From Malus domestica (lineage: Eukaryota; Streptophyta; Magnoliopsida; Rosales; Rosaceae): a stretch of DNA of 64,000 nucleotides. The notes beneath the pieces were generated by a model, which made no database searches, had not been told where the DNA came from, and worked only from the letters and a program-made list of their open reading frames with translations. The stretch is from NCBI RefSeq assembly GCF_042453785.1, contig NC_091664.1, positions 2,818,501-2,882,500 on the forward strand, given 5' to 3'. Positions 23,188-36,800 of the stretch are shown here, piece after piece (positions within the stretch are counted from its first letter, which is position 1; each line of letters opens with the position of its first letter). The position numbers were made by a program, and so were the translations under genes.

Positions 23188-23775
23188 TTATCAACAACAA
23201 CAACAAAGTTTTATTTGACTAAGTGGGATCGACTGTATGAATCTTAAAACGTCACTGCGCCTGATTGTGCATCAAGTCTTCCAAATACTTTATGTCTTTT
23301 CTTAAAGTCTTTTTCAAAATCTTATTAGGTCTTTCTCTACCCCGCATAGCTTTTGTCTCATAATCGCATTTTCTAACCAGACCTCTACAGGTCTTCGGTT
23401 CATATGTCCAAACAACCTTAACCGATTCTCTCATCTTATATTTAATTACGACCACTCCTACTTTACCTCGGATATCCTCGTTCTTAATCTTATCTTTTTT
23501 TGTGTGCCTACACTTCCAACAGAGCATTCTTATTGCTACTGCACTAATTTTTTGCACGTGTTGATTTTTTACTGCCCAACAGTCTGTCATTGAGCATTGC
23601 TGGCCTTATTGTCATCCTATAAAAATTTCCCTTAAGGTTTAGTGGCATACAACGGTCGCACGACATACACGATGCACTCCTTCTCTTCATCCATCTAACT
23701 TGTATTCTATGGTTGAGATCTCCATCCAATTCTCCGTTATTTTGCAAGATAGATCCAAGAACGTTCAATGACTAT
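23188..23775 (-). mobile_element. RTE LINE 3' fragment, decayed
   Basis: Read on the minus strand, it runs from VLGSILQNNGELDGDLNHR through GNFYRMTIRPAML, SKKSTRAKN / CWAVKNQHVQKI, CRHTKKDKIKNEDIRGKVG and DIKYLEDLMHNQAQ. It ends at 23188 in a TTG-repeat tail (ATCAACAACAACAACAAAG on plus). Multiple frame breaks are present. It is the same family as 14616-15438 but more diverged. Confidence 0.8.
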
Positions 23776-24293
23776 CTTCTACGAAGTTTGTGCTGATTAT
23801 CTACTCCAACATGACCAAAAATAAAAAATTACAAGCATGTCTACTTACATGATATGAGGACATGATACGATGGATTAGAGGAAATGGCGATGTGAAGGAT
23901 TGTGTATGATATAAACAACCCTCCCCTTCCCCTCCCAAAAGTTAATGGAATACCTTCATTTTTTAAGATATTCCATATCCAAAATTGATGGAAGCCACTT
24001 AATTAATGCATTCTCTAAGCGTTAGTAAACTCAGAATTATAAATCATACACATTCATTCCCACTCCCATGCATGGTAAGTAAACATGCTCTACAAGTTCA
24101 CATTGGTAGTCCCTACTAGCCCCGTTGAGGCACAGCGTCCATGCCCAAGGCCTGCTTCCGATGGAGGTTTAGGGCCCAGGGTTTAACTTGGGGTCGAGTC
24201 TGAATTCGCACACTTCTTTTCATCGAACAACCCCCAATTGCGCTGAAATTTTTCTCCTTATAATATAATGTTGTCCCTTAATAAAATAAAATA
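23776..24293. other. Intergenic
   Basis: No gene is seen. The right edge (24276-24293) is one copy of the SINE target duplication. Confidence 0.5.
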
Positions 24294-24448
24294 CCCAGTG
24301 CACAAGGCTCCCGCTTTACGCGGGGTTTGGAAAAGGTGAATGTCGGCTAGCCTTACCCCCATTTATGGAGAGGCTGCTCCCAAGTCTCGAACTCGAGACC
24401 TACCGCTCATGGACGAAAGCACTTGTCATCGCATCAAGTACGACCTCT
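24294..24448 (-). mobile_element. tRNA-derived SINE with 18-bp target duplication
   Basis: A compact 155-bp unit. On the minus strand it contains GGTCTCGAGTTCGAGACTTG, which includes a Pol III B-box-like GTTCGAGAC. It ends in an A/T-rich tail. An 18-bp direct repeat (24276-24293 and 24449-24466) encloses it. A truncated relative lies at 54712-54817. The family name is not asserted. Confidence 0.75.
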
Positions 24449-24890
24449 CCTTAATAAAATAAAATAAAATAAAAAAGAATTGCTAGCATCTCCGTACCAA
24501 TGAAGAACTCAAGATAGATAAATTAGACAATGCCTGATCCAAATTATTTATACAAAGCAGGGACCATTATTTAGTTTGGCTTTGATCAAGTGTTATATTA
24601 TTACAGAAACCCTAAATAATCGAACATACAATATTACTCAGAACTACAATTATTCAGATCATATCCTTTCAACTTTCCGCCTCAAACGGAAAGTTGTCTA
24701 CTTATCATTATATCACATCAGTAAGTATACAGAAGCCACACACTGATGTACCTTAAGCAAACAAGCATACGTATTCAATACCTCGTACATACCAGAATGT
24801 TCCGCAAGAGAGTCCTGCTGAGCCACCCGAAGATCGTGCATACAGCTGCTGTCTCCAATGAGTACCCATATACGGTTACAAAAGGAGAAT
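24449..24890. other. Intergenic, 3' flank of PWD
   Basis: Contains the presumed 3' UTR and terminator region of the minus-strand PWD gene. A short palindrome-like pair, CAACTTTCCGCCTC / CGGAAAGTTG, lies at 24669-24694. Confidence 0.4.
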
Positions 24891-27800
24891 TTATAGGGGT
24901 TGCGGTCGTGTCTGGACTATATAGATATCTTTGCCCACAAGACATCCTTCTACATCCTGCGGGGAGCCAAACTTCCGCTCAAGAAAGAATCCCACTGTAC
25001 TGAGGCGCTGACCAAGCTGATGACGGAAAATTGGATCAACAGTTAACGGTTTCTTGCTGTAGTCTACAGTCAAATGGATAACCTCCCCATCAGCAAGGAC
25101 TGCACCTACTAGCTCCTCACTGAAATTCGCAAATGCCAGAGTTCGTACATTCCCATCAAATTTCCCAGACGATAAACGCCAGGGTGTGCCCCTAGTGCCT
25201 GAAGCCAAAGTTTCACCAAGGCCAGAAGCAATTTCAGCCTCAACAGAATTATGATTTTTGTCCGTTGGGCTGACTGTATGAAGCACAAATGATAAGTCTG
25301 GTGAAAGCATTTCTTGCACCAGAATTGCCATTGTAGCTTCCTTCTGAGATACACCAGCAGCTCGACGGCTCAATACTGCCCTCCGAGTGTAAAGTGAAGC
25401 CCATACTCTGCTAATAGCATTTGCAAAGACTGTTGGATTTGAAACACTAACATTGGGAATTGAGTCATATAATCCAGCAGCTGACATTCCAGCCAAGTCC
25501 TCAACATTAGCACTTGAACGAACAATTAGGCATGCATTTTCAGGAAATATTTTCCCTATGCTATCAATAATGTCTTTCGGGGGCTGTAGGGAAGAGATTA
25601 GTTCCTGGAGCTGACTGCAAAGTTGTTCAAGTTCCCCACCTTCCAGCTTCTGTGTTTCTACCTTATCTAGTAACGACCTAAATAATTCGGTGGATTTGCT
25701 TTGTTCCAATGCCAACTCCATAGAGCCAAATGGTATCACTGCGCCCAAAGGGACTTTGAATGAAGCTGGTACCCCGTCGTCATTATAAACTGCCAATTAA
25801 AAACCACAAGCCTCGGGTAAATGAAAAGGAACAAAAACATGAAGGAAAATACCTGATATTTTTATTAGGCAATCCACAATCATCTCTCGTCCATTACATG
25901 CAAGTGGTTTGTATGCACTAATTTTCTGCAGTACATTCTAATGCATACTGAAGATAACTAAGTTTACATATGCATATGGAAAATGATAAAAATTTAAGGG
26001 TTAAAATTTGACAGAAGAATCCATTATTCATCATCAATCAATTGGTATAAGTAGAAGCAAATCTTTTACTCGTATGGTCATTTGTTTCCGTATGAGTGGC
26101 TGAATTTGAAGACATACACTTTTATTCACAACATAATCATCTACTCGTTATCTAGTTTTCAATCAAGGGCCATCCACCTATCCAATTGTTAAAGAACGAG
26201 TGGTTCTGTGTGTTCACCCAAGAAGCAATAACTTTTAAGCTTCTTTTTAGCAATGACACTTGTACTCTTTGCCGATTCTCGCTTTACCCCTGCACTCATG
26301 TTTTGAGACCCAGTTTACACTATTTCGTCAATTCTGTCAACAAATAATAATAAAATTTCTCCATTAAAATTCAATACAATTAAAAGATGAAAAATGATAA
26401 TTAAACCAACATCTCTCCTCCCTAAAGTCCCTTTCCTCTTTTCTCTCTCCTTTAGTCACCGTTTCATCTTCTTCAATTCTTATTTTCATCTTCTTCTTTA
26501 CATTAAGCATTCTCATTTGTAAATATGAGCAACTTCTTTTGTCTAAGTAATAATCTCTCCCTGCTTCATATAAATCGGCTGCAGTGAATGCCAAGATTAT
26601 AGATGTCATCGTTGAAAGTCACTCCTAGACGATTCTTTATCTCATCTAATGGAAATGAAAGGGGAAGGCCTGGAAATCTTTTCAAGAGAGAAGAAAAAAA
26701 AAAGAAAGAGAATCCTTTCCTTATTGTTGCTACACAAACTAAGCAATTTTTGAAGAAAAATTAAATTAAGCATTTGACAGTGGTGAAGAAGAAAGAGAAC
26801 CAACAAAACTTTCAAGGGAAGTTGCTCATGTCTACACTTACCTACAAAATTTGCTCATATCCTTCCCCACAAATTTTCTTCTTAACTCAAAGAACCATAT
26901 CAGATGGAAGAAGATGATACGGTGATTGCAGAAGGAGAAAGACAGAGAGGAAGTGTCTGGAGGGAGGAGAGATGTGGGATTTGAATTGTTTTTCATTTTT
27001 TCTTTTTCATTTTTTTATTGTATTCTATTTTTAATGAAGAGATGTATCATAATATCCATGTCACTTCAGCAACTTAACAGTTTTGTTGACGAAATAGTGT
27101 AAATTGGGACACGAAACAAGAGTGCAGGAGATAAAGTAAGACACTAGAGTGTAGGACCAATATGTTGCCCCATCAAATTTCAACAGCTCTTTTCACCTGG
27201 AGCAATATATGATGTGCAAAGAATAGATATAATACTATTGCGACTGAACATGTCTTGTCAATGTATTTCCCTATGGTTCAGCAAATACGGGTGAATAATG
27301 TTAGATCACACTCAAGTGACACATAAAAACAGTCAGCAGTCAAATGCCAACTCATAAAGCCAAATTAGTTAGAGCTGTTGATTACAGCTGTCATAGTGGT
27401 TGTAACTAATTGTAAAGTTGTTAATCAGCTCCTACTTAAAGCAAGTGTATAAATATAAATGATGTAATCATTTAGCTTCAGTTAAAAGGATTCTGAGATA
27501 CATTAAGGGCACGTTTGTTTGGCTTCACTAACCTGGACTGGACTGGACTAATTTTTAGTGTAATCCTCTGTTTGTTGGCTACCAGGACTAAGTTTAATGG
27601 TATTAAGTGGGACTCGCTTTCACTAACTCCTTCGTTAGGTGGTCCTAGCGAGACCCCCCAAATCTGAGCGCACTGCTAAGACTACCTCTCTCTCGCGTCG
27701 TCTCGCTCGACTCCTCGCCTTGCTCGATCGACGGCAAAGAACAAGCTCTCTTTCCCCAGTCCAACCTAACTTCTACTCAAGGTTACCCTCTCAATTTTCT

Positions 27801-30800
27801 TTGCTCCCCGCCTGCCCTAAACGAACGCCTTGGCCGCCGTCGCTCTTCTGCTTCGTCTCTGTCACAAAATTCACTGTAATTCTTTCAACCCATCTCGAAT
27901 TAATTCAATTTTTTGCTAAAAATCCTTGCTTTCTTTCAATGTTCTGTCAATTTTGATGCGAAATTTCTTTCTTTCACATATTTGTCAGTTTCTGCTGTTC
28001 AATTACTTTGTAATCCGAAGTGAGAATTTCTACTTTTTGTGTGTGTTGGGGGGGGTGGATTAAAGTATTTATCAGATTTTGGTGCAGTAGATGCTCTTAG
28101 CTTTTTGTTTGGGATCTCATATAATCCATGGCTTGACACAAATGTTTGATTTAGGGTTCGCTCTTGATTGTTGATAGAATTTGTAGTAAGTCTGCCAGAT
28201 GATGTTGGGAAATTGCCCAAGGGCTTTGAGATCCAGGTTATAACCATTTACATGGACTGGAATAGTGAAAAGGATTACTGTGATCTAATCCCTTCTGATG
28301 GCTCAAAGTTTCCATTCTTACTGCCCATATGAATACATAAGTTTTTGTGATTTCATCACCCGTCTCGTTCTGGCTTGACCGTTGAACATGGCAAAGATTG
28401 AACTGTTTCAGACTTTCAATTAAATTTGTGCTTCAGTGGGAGGGAGTGAGGAAGTTATCGAACGATTCTCGTTCTACCTTGAACCTTTTGCATTTTCTAC
28501 CTAATAGATCATGGGATCGACTACTAGTTGTAGTAGATAAATCTCCCGAGTGTGGTGATGGGGGAGCGGAGGGCTACTGGATAAGGAAATGTGAAGACGT
28601 AGGAATGGTCTTGTGGTTCCTTGTATTTTGGAAATATATTGACAGTCCCCTAAAGTCTAGCGTAGAATTTTCTCCCGTCTAGCCATCGTGTTTTCAATGG
28701 GATTGGTCAAGTAGAAGTGAATCCTTTCTTTCTGTTTCTTTTCAGTGTCCCCCTTAATCTCAATTAGTTAATGCAGAAGTTTAGCAGTATTATGCCATGT
28801 TTGGAGTGAATTCTCTGATTTTCTCTTTTATCTTTAAGGTGAGCATTTTCTCTTTTTTCATTGTAGATATGTAAATGATGGGAGACCCTTCTGGCAATAT
28901 ATAGTCAGTTCTTCCACTGGCTGTTCCGATTCTCAGTGCTTTGAAGAACTTTATAACTACTATATGACTGACAAGGTTGGGTGATATTTAAGTACCATTT
29001 TCTGTATAGTAATATAGAGGTGTGAAGTGGGTTATAATATTTTTTTTTGTTTTCTCATAGGCTTGGCATCTCTGTGATCCTGATGCTGAGAAGGTGGTTG
29101 AAGCTCTGAGGAAAGCAGGTGTTAAAGTAGCTGTTGTATCAAATTTTGATGCCTGATTAAGGTCTATTTTACATGATCTATGTTTTGTTTACGGTGGTTT
29201 ATTTTCTTTAGTTATTAGATGTTTGATTTGTTGCTTTCATGTAACATCGTTTGATTTGTTGGGAGAACACTTTGTTATATTGTTGTTTGGAACAATGGTA
29301 CTCTTGAATCATGTATGTTTCTTTCGTTGGCAAGAAAATTTGGTTTTTGTATTTTTATTGAGTCTCACTCTCATCAAATATTATTAATTTTAATAATATC
29401 TTTAATAAAAAAGCAATTAAAATAGAACAATAATGTAGTCCTAGTCTGAGCAAACATCAAACTGGTGACAGTACTGTTTTCATTATCCTGCTTCTTAGTC
29501 CGACACTGCACCAAACGCTTCACTAAGCCAGTCCAGCTTAGTCCCTGAAGCTAGTCCAATCCGAGACAGTCCGGTGCAACAAACGCACCCTAAGGGGACT
29601 ATTGATCATGGAATATTGGAATGTGATTTGAGAAGGGTTCTTCATTGCTAATGGCATTTTCAGATGCAGGCTGGGCAGGGTGCCCTACATATAGAACCAG
29701 AACATCAACCAGCGGCTCTTGTGTTTTTCTGGTTAACAACCTTCTTACTTGGTCTGCAAAGAAAAAAATATAGTCGCTACAAGCTCTAAAGAAGCTGAGT
29801 ACAGAAGTCGTCCAACCACTGCTCCCGTGATCTATATCTGCAAGTTGTTTAGGGATATTAGTTATTTTCTAGCCAATCCTCCTATTTTATAATGAACTGG
29901 TTGATCCCCGACCTCCATCGATATCTATAAACATTTATGTTTCAAATCTCAATGTTGGAGACCTTGATGGATTGAACAGGGGTTTTCAACAATCAGTGAT
30001 GACGACTGCACTTAGTTGGAGAGGCCATCAATTTCTGGAGGAAGAGGTTGTTACAGCCTTGAGGAATTGTGATAGGATAAGGTCCTCAGGATGTGACAGG
30101 TTCACCAATGAACTTTACAGAAGTGTTAGAGAGGTCTCAAAGATGATAGACTGCATTGCTTGCATGATTTTCAATGGGAATAGTATCGTTTCCACATAAT
30201 CATCATAGTTTTATTTCCAAGAGGGAGTTGCAGGTCGAACTATGGGAAAAGTGCTAGTTTTTAAGGTCTCAGGCAATGGAAAGGGAATCTACGAGAATCA
30301 AATGCTTTCTTTAATTTTTCTTGTCTACAAGTAGGGGATGGTAGATGAATCAGGTTCCAGTTTCCTCATCGACTTGGTCAGACACCTCTCGAAGAAGCTT
30401 GACAGGGGCACAGGTGGTGATTATTTCTCATGTGAATGCAATCCGTTTTTCTAAGTAAAATTGGGAAGTATAGATGTCAGTGCCAAACATACAACAGTGA
30501 AGATATCGATCGAGATGGATTTTTGAGCAACTAACATTCCCACTACCATTGTCACTATATTTTCTTTGGTTGCTTCCTTATTAAACTCGTAACATCTTGT
30601 AAGCTAGAGTAGCGCCTTTGGCTTTCAGAAAAATCTTTTATCAAAAAGAAAGAAAAAGTTCTAGACTAGTGATTCAAATCAAGGGCAATCATTTCAATTA
30701 GTTCAACTAGACTAGATATCCCTAACGACCATAAAAAAATTACCTTTCTCAGATTCTGCAGCCAAGGAAGCTAAACGACCACAAGCTGCAGCCTTTGCAC

Positions 30801-33800
30801 CTGATGTCTCCGCATCTGCATCAGCAAGTAGTAAAACTCCTCCAGCCGAAACCCCCTAGATGATACAATTATTAACATATTCGGAAGCAACATAATTTCT
30901 GGTGATCAAAATCAATATCAATGAAAAAAAGCAAAAATTTGATTAACATTTTGGGATGAGAGATTAAAAGTAAATAAAATTTTACCTGATTGGAGTTGGC
31001 TTTAGTAGCAGACCATGAAGGACCATCACTTCCACGTGCTTCAACCCTGGGTGCACCATCACCTGAAAGATTCTCCACTGACAAATGGCCATTGCTATTT
31101 TCTGATGAAGGATATATATCAACACCTGATGAGGATGCTTCTAACCTGCAAAGTTCATATAAGTGAGAAATAAATAAATCAATGTCACGCCACTATTCTT
31201 ATTTTCTAATGATTCATTGGCACTGTTTATATGACATGATTAAAGGACTCCTCAAAAGTTCGGAAAAATAACCTCACACATTTCCCCTTGTGTTTTTGTA
31301 TATCGGCAACTTTATCATCATCTTCACATGTCACGAACACAACCTTCTCCTACATATCACCATCATAGTCTATTGATTAGAATTATATATTCATGTAAAA
31401 AAAAATTTGATAACTTGACCTTTCAACAGACAACATACTTGTCGAGCTCTGACACCGAGATGAGATAAGTGAGGAAGCTCTTGCAGAAGTACAACTCCCA
31501 CAATGTTACTCCCAGCAGCTGTAACCTGACAGATGAATCAACTGTAAGAATAAGATGGTAACTAGATGCCATAACATTCTTGTGGTTTGACGAAAACTAT
31601 AAAAGTAAGCAGAATGAAAAACCTCTTCATCTCCATCTGCTCTGTTAACCACAAGAACAATTGGTCCTTCCAAGGTTGATGGTATTGACCCAGGGACAAT
31701 CCTCTCAACCTGAAGTTATAGCAGTATATTGTCAGGGGTAAATGTGAACCAAATAATTACAAGAAGGCAAATACTACTAATTACTTAATCCTTTGGTGTA
31801 CACGTACATACATTGTATTTAATTCATATAACTTCTAAAAGTATCTATTTGACCTGATCAATATCTATCTACAATCTAAATGCTTTCCAAGTAAATCTAT
31901 TTATTTCTACTCTTCTTTCCTCAAAATTTTGCCGATATTGATCTCTATATCTCTGTAACTTTTGAACTTTGACACAGTTCAATTTCAACATTTCACTTGG
32001 CTTATAAGTAAGTTTGAACTCCAAGAAAACATAGAACCTAAAATCTAAGTTCAGGGTGTATTTTTAACTACAAAGAATTTTTTGGGGATAGAAAACATGA
32101 ACATGATACTGAATTGTGATGTTATTTCACACTTAGGGGATCAAACATTGAGGGTACCTGAAGTAATGTTCCCACAGCAGCTCCTGGCACAATAACATCC
32201 CAACCTTGAGAACCAATGGTACTTCTAGCAGCTTTTAAAAGTAGGGTGCACAGTTTTGAGACCTGAAATATTACACTGCAGATAGCATTTGTAGGTGGAA
32301 CGTCAGACAATAATAGTTCCATGTAGTCCGTTACTGTACAGTCTTAATACTGCTATAAATGATGGTTTATGTCAAATGCCAAAATATATATTTAAAAGGT
32401 AGACATACCCAGCACGAATCTCAGCTTCAGCATATGTCCTTACACTATTCTCAGGGATCCCAAAAGCTTTTCCTAAAATCTGCAAACGTTACCAAAATTC
32501 CATTTTAAATTGGTCTAGAATTTTAGCACTTTTCTGATGATGATGAACTAAGTCAACTGGTACAATAATCTGAACAGCTATGAGAGAATGATAAAGCTCA
32601 AAGAAGATTTATCCAAGAATACCATATCATTGGCCCATAAAAGAAATGTAGTATTTACAATACACACAACATTTGGCAAGTATGTTTCAAGAAATTCTTC
32701 AAACTAAAACCCTTGGGTTCAATTCTTTATAAACAAGAAATTGAAGCGTTAACCATCCGCCAAGGAGCTTCCATAAGAGATCAAGCTTTGTTGAACCCAA
32801 GGCTATCTTTAGCCTCATCAACCATTTTTTCTTTTTGAAAATTAAAGGAAAGAAAAAGATACCTGGACATTTTGGGGGAATATTTGAAGAAGTGCTTCAG
32901 AATATTCTTCAGTTAGCCTCCTGGCTCTATCAAGAGTAGCTTTAAGCCTTAGTGCCCAGACTGTTTTGCCATCTTCACTTCCTTTAAGAGTAGAACAGGA
33001 GGGGAAATTAAAAAAAGGTGGGTTGTTTAAACAGTATGCATTCCATGCACAGGCTAGTTACCTTCCTTTTCAGAAAGACCTCTTGCTTTCCATGCAACAA
33101 GTTCATTCTCAATAGCAGCACATTCTTCAGGCTTCCAACCAGATAAACTTAGCTGATGAATCCCGACAATAAGGGCATCAAGTGGACCATTCCAAGAGCT
33201 TACATCCTTTGATTTCACATTTTCTGCCAGCCAGTGTGCCCCTCCCAAAGCATCAAGCTCATTAAGGAATCTAACCAAATCAATGATTGACCATAACAAA
33301 ACTAATACCCAAAATCTTGATAATTGAAATATACTCACACAGAAAGTTCAAAACATTTAAACAGTGGGGTCATGAGTTTTAGGTTGAACAGATTGCAGTG
33401 AACAATGTCATTCATGATGGTTTGTCTTTTTAACTATTGTCATGCACAAATTTTACAACCAGCTGCTACTTGGAGCTTTAGATAACTGGTTGCTAAATCA
33501 TAAATCAACACAGTGCTCCCCGCAAAATGCTCACATTTTAAAATGATAATTACACAAGTATCATTTTTCTGCCACATAAGTTTATGATAGTACAGGGCTC
33601 CCCGCTAAATGCTCAACTGAAATATATCAGCATCGCTAGATTCAAAGTTTGTGCAATTTAAAGGACGCAAATCTGTACTATCATGAGGGGTCAATTCCTT
33701 AATTCAAGGGAGACACTGCTCAAATTGAAACTTTGAACACTACATAGACATAGGAGTTCAAGTTCAGGAGGGGTCAAATTTCCCATGTATTTATTCATGT

Positions 33801-36800
33801 GAAATGATAAAAACTAAAACTGCATTTACAGCCAAAAATTATTTTCCTACCTGCTTAAAAGAATAAACGAATAGTCCTCAAGTCCAATCTCACAAAGGCG
33901 CCACTGATTTATTAACACAGATGAAGAACAGATAACCATTAGAAGAAAAATCATCAAACGGTTACTTCATTATTTGTTTCAGTTGAAGCTTTTGATTAAT
34001 AATTAAAAAAAGAAATATCACCTTCTGACGCATAGCCACTGCATTATCAGGAGCATCATTTCTAAGGCCACTTTCAAGACCCCTTGCAATTATTTCTCTC
34101 AGGGCACTCAAAGATTGCATGGTCTTGAACAACAGATCAGTGCCATTATTTCCCAAACCTTTATTTGACACTTCTAAAGTATCCAAACTCTGGAAATAAA
34201 ACAAAAAATACAAATAAAAAAAATTGATCTTGCAATTACGCCATCATAACCCAAACACCGCTAACAAATTAAACTGGAATTGGCAATACCAATAAAAAAT
34301 AGTACAACAGAAATTACTAATCTATAGTAAATATCATCATGCATAAAAATCGTGAACTTGTTGATTTGATGGAACCACAATTGTCATATCCTTCCTTTCA
34401 GAGGTAAAGTGAGGATATTTCTTCTTTGCTTACAAATTAAATTATGTTACACTTCAGGAATAAAGTAAACAACAAAATACGTAGTGCAACCAAACAATAA
34501 ATAAAATATATATAAATGATTTAGATGTATATGCTCCTTAATGTGCTTAAAATTATTACCAAAAAGGGACTAAATCCAGCGTCAAGTCTTCGAATGGACA
34601 AGGGAAGTGCCAAATTGACAGCAGAATCAGTTCTTACCATATTAGAGTTTCTAACTACTGGGAATGGAACGTTTAAGATTGCAAGAATTAAGAAAAGAAC
34701 GACAACCAACTTTACATCAAGTTCCTTCATCTTGCATTCTTGAATGGGAAATTTTTAATATAGGAGTTATTTATGTAAGCATGTTACTTTCAATGAAATT
34801 AGATGGATCACACTCACACATGAGAAAAGAAAGTGGTAGATGGGGTGAAAATGGGCGGCTGGGTATGAAATGTTAACCCTAGAATAAAATGGTATAATGA
34901 TCACACATATATGAGTAATGTTTTTACTTCTTCAATACACCATTCCTAGAATCAAATGTTAACCCTAGCTGTCAGAAAAGATTGAACCCTATATTTATGA
35001 ACCCCACAGTACAACAATAAGAAAATTTGGGCATGCAAGTTTTATGCCTGATAATTCTGGGTATAAAGTTTTGTGTATCAGCAATAGAGCACATGAACTA
35101 AATAAATAAACCGTATAATATTGAAACAACTGAACTTCACATATTCAGATCCAAAGGATCATCCTATGCCTTCCTTCACACAAAAAATTACTCCAATGCA
35201 TAAAATTGAAGAAAATGAACCTTTTTGCACTCCAGAAACAATGCAAGAGCTGAACGGCCTTTATCATCAATAGAGTCTTTGAGGGATTCAAGTTGTTCGG
35301 CAAGGCTGCAATAGCACAAAATCAGAACCAAATGTCACAGCACCAGCACTAAAATTCAACTTATAAATCAAAGAACATTACAAAAACAAGAAAATTTAAC
35401 AGAAGATCAATCACAGGAAACCTATCATTTTAATCGTGAAGCTGAGAGGTGAGTGTGAGTTTACCACAATTATCCACATACACAAGCGAGTTTATTTTAA
35501 CTTCAGGGAAATATCTATGTTAGAACAAAAGGAATATTAATTTCTAAAAACATTGGTTAACTAGATGATATATTAAAAGCTTTTTGCATGTTATTTTAGT
35601 TTTAATTCCTAAATCCAGAAAGATAATGGTAATGCAAATGGTTGAAAAAAAAAATGGTTGGAGATTCATATGCTTAGCAGGTCCTCTTCAACTATTATAT
35701 TTCACATCTTCCTGAAAGGAAAAGTCATGTTAAACTTTTGAGTACTACAGGTATAGGTGTCTAAGATAGCTAAGACAAACATTTTCCCTCACAGGTTTTC
35801 TACCCTTTATCCTTTTAGATCAAACAGATCTCTCGATATCATATCTACAACAATTTTAAAATATTCAGTGGTAAGGCTCTATACAGTTCTCTTCTGTCTT
35901 CCTTTCTGATAACCTAATGGTAGTAAAGTAGGAATTCCACACACACAGTAGCATATAATTTATGTGAATTTTGAAAAAAAAGAAACAAGAACCCTGAGAG
36001 CAAATAGCAATTCAAGTTTTAAGAGGTTCAGCCACACTGCAGGGATTTTATTTTATCTTCTAAAAAAGTTTAAGTTCATGCAGAATAAACTAACTTCCAT
36101 AAAAAAAATTCCGAAATTTTTCTTTTATTCATTGAAGTAAATCTGGATCAAAACTTGTTTCATGCCAAACCTTCCAGCATTGAAGAAGTCCTTGAGTTCA
36201 TGATGGAATATCTTGAACTGCTCTACAAATGCTCCATTGTATTCTCCAGGGTTCTTGGTTATTCTTGCAAGCATAGCTTCTGTAGCAACTAGATCTTCAG
36301 GGCCGGCATTACGGTGAAGCTTGTTTTGAATTGTATGCTTAATTTCTTGCTGGAATTTACAAAATTGTTCAATATCAAAACATCACTAATTGAAATAGAA
36401 ATAAATGCACCGAAATTCCCTGCAGAGTATAACCTTGAGGTCATGAGGGATATCATTCCGATGAGCAATGTCTCTTATTCGTGTAAGGGGAACAGATGCA
36501 GTAAACTCTGCTTTGAAAGATGGCAGACATGGATGAATTTTGCGGATGACAAGTACTTCCTGGAGATCAGAAATAAAATTTTCAACTGAGAACCAGAAAC
36601 CAATATAAGAAGTTATAATCAAATAGGAAAAAATGCAAATATGATTGAATACACAGTTATGATAAAAGATTTTTTTTATTTTTTATTTTTGGACCAACAG
36701 TGATGTGAATTCCTAGTGATTCCATCTTCCGTCCAGTCTCTTTTTTTATTGAGAAAACGCTGTGCTTTTTCCCAAAGGTAAAGGCCAAGTTAAGTGGTAT

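Larger units (their letters stand above)
27465..29890 (+). pseudogene. Copia RNase H fragment split by a TIR transposon
   Basis: On the plus strand VKRILRY is encoded up to 27506 and resumes at 29591 with KGTIDHGI, so the two halves join cleanly once the transposon and one TAA copy are removed. Downstream come [20 protein letters not shown] and WSAKKK, typical of Copia RNase H, until about 29890. Stops and frameshifts are present. It is antisense to PWD within intron 18. Confidence 0.75.
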
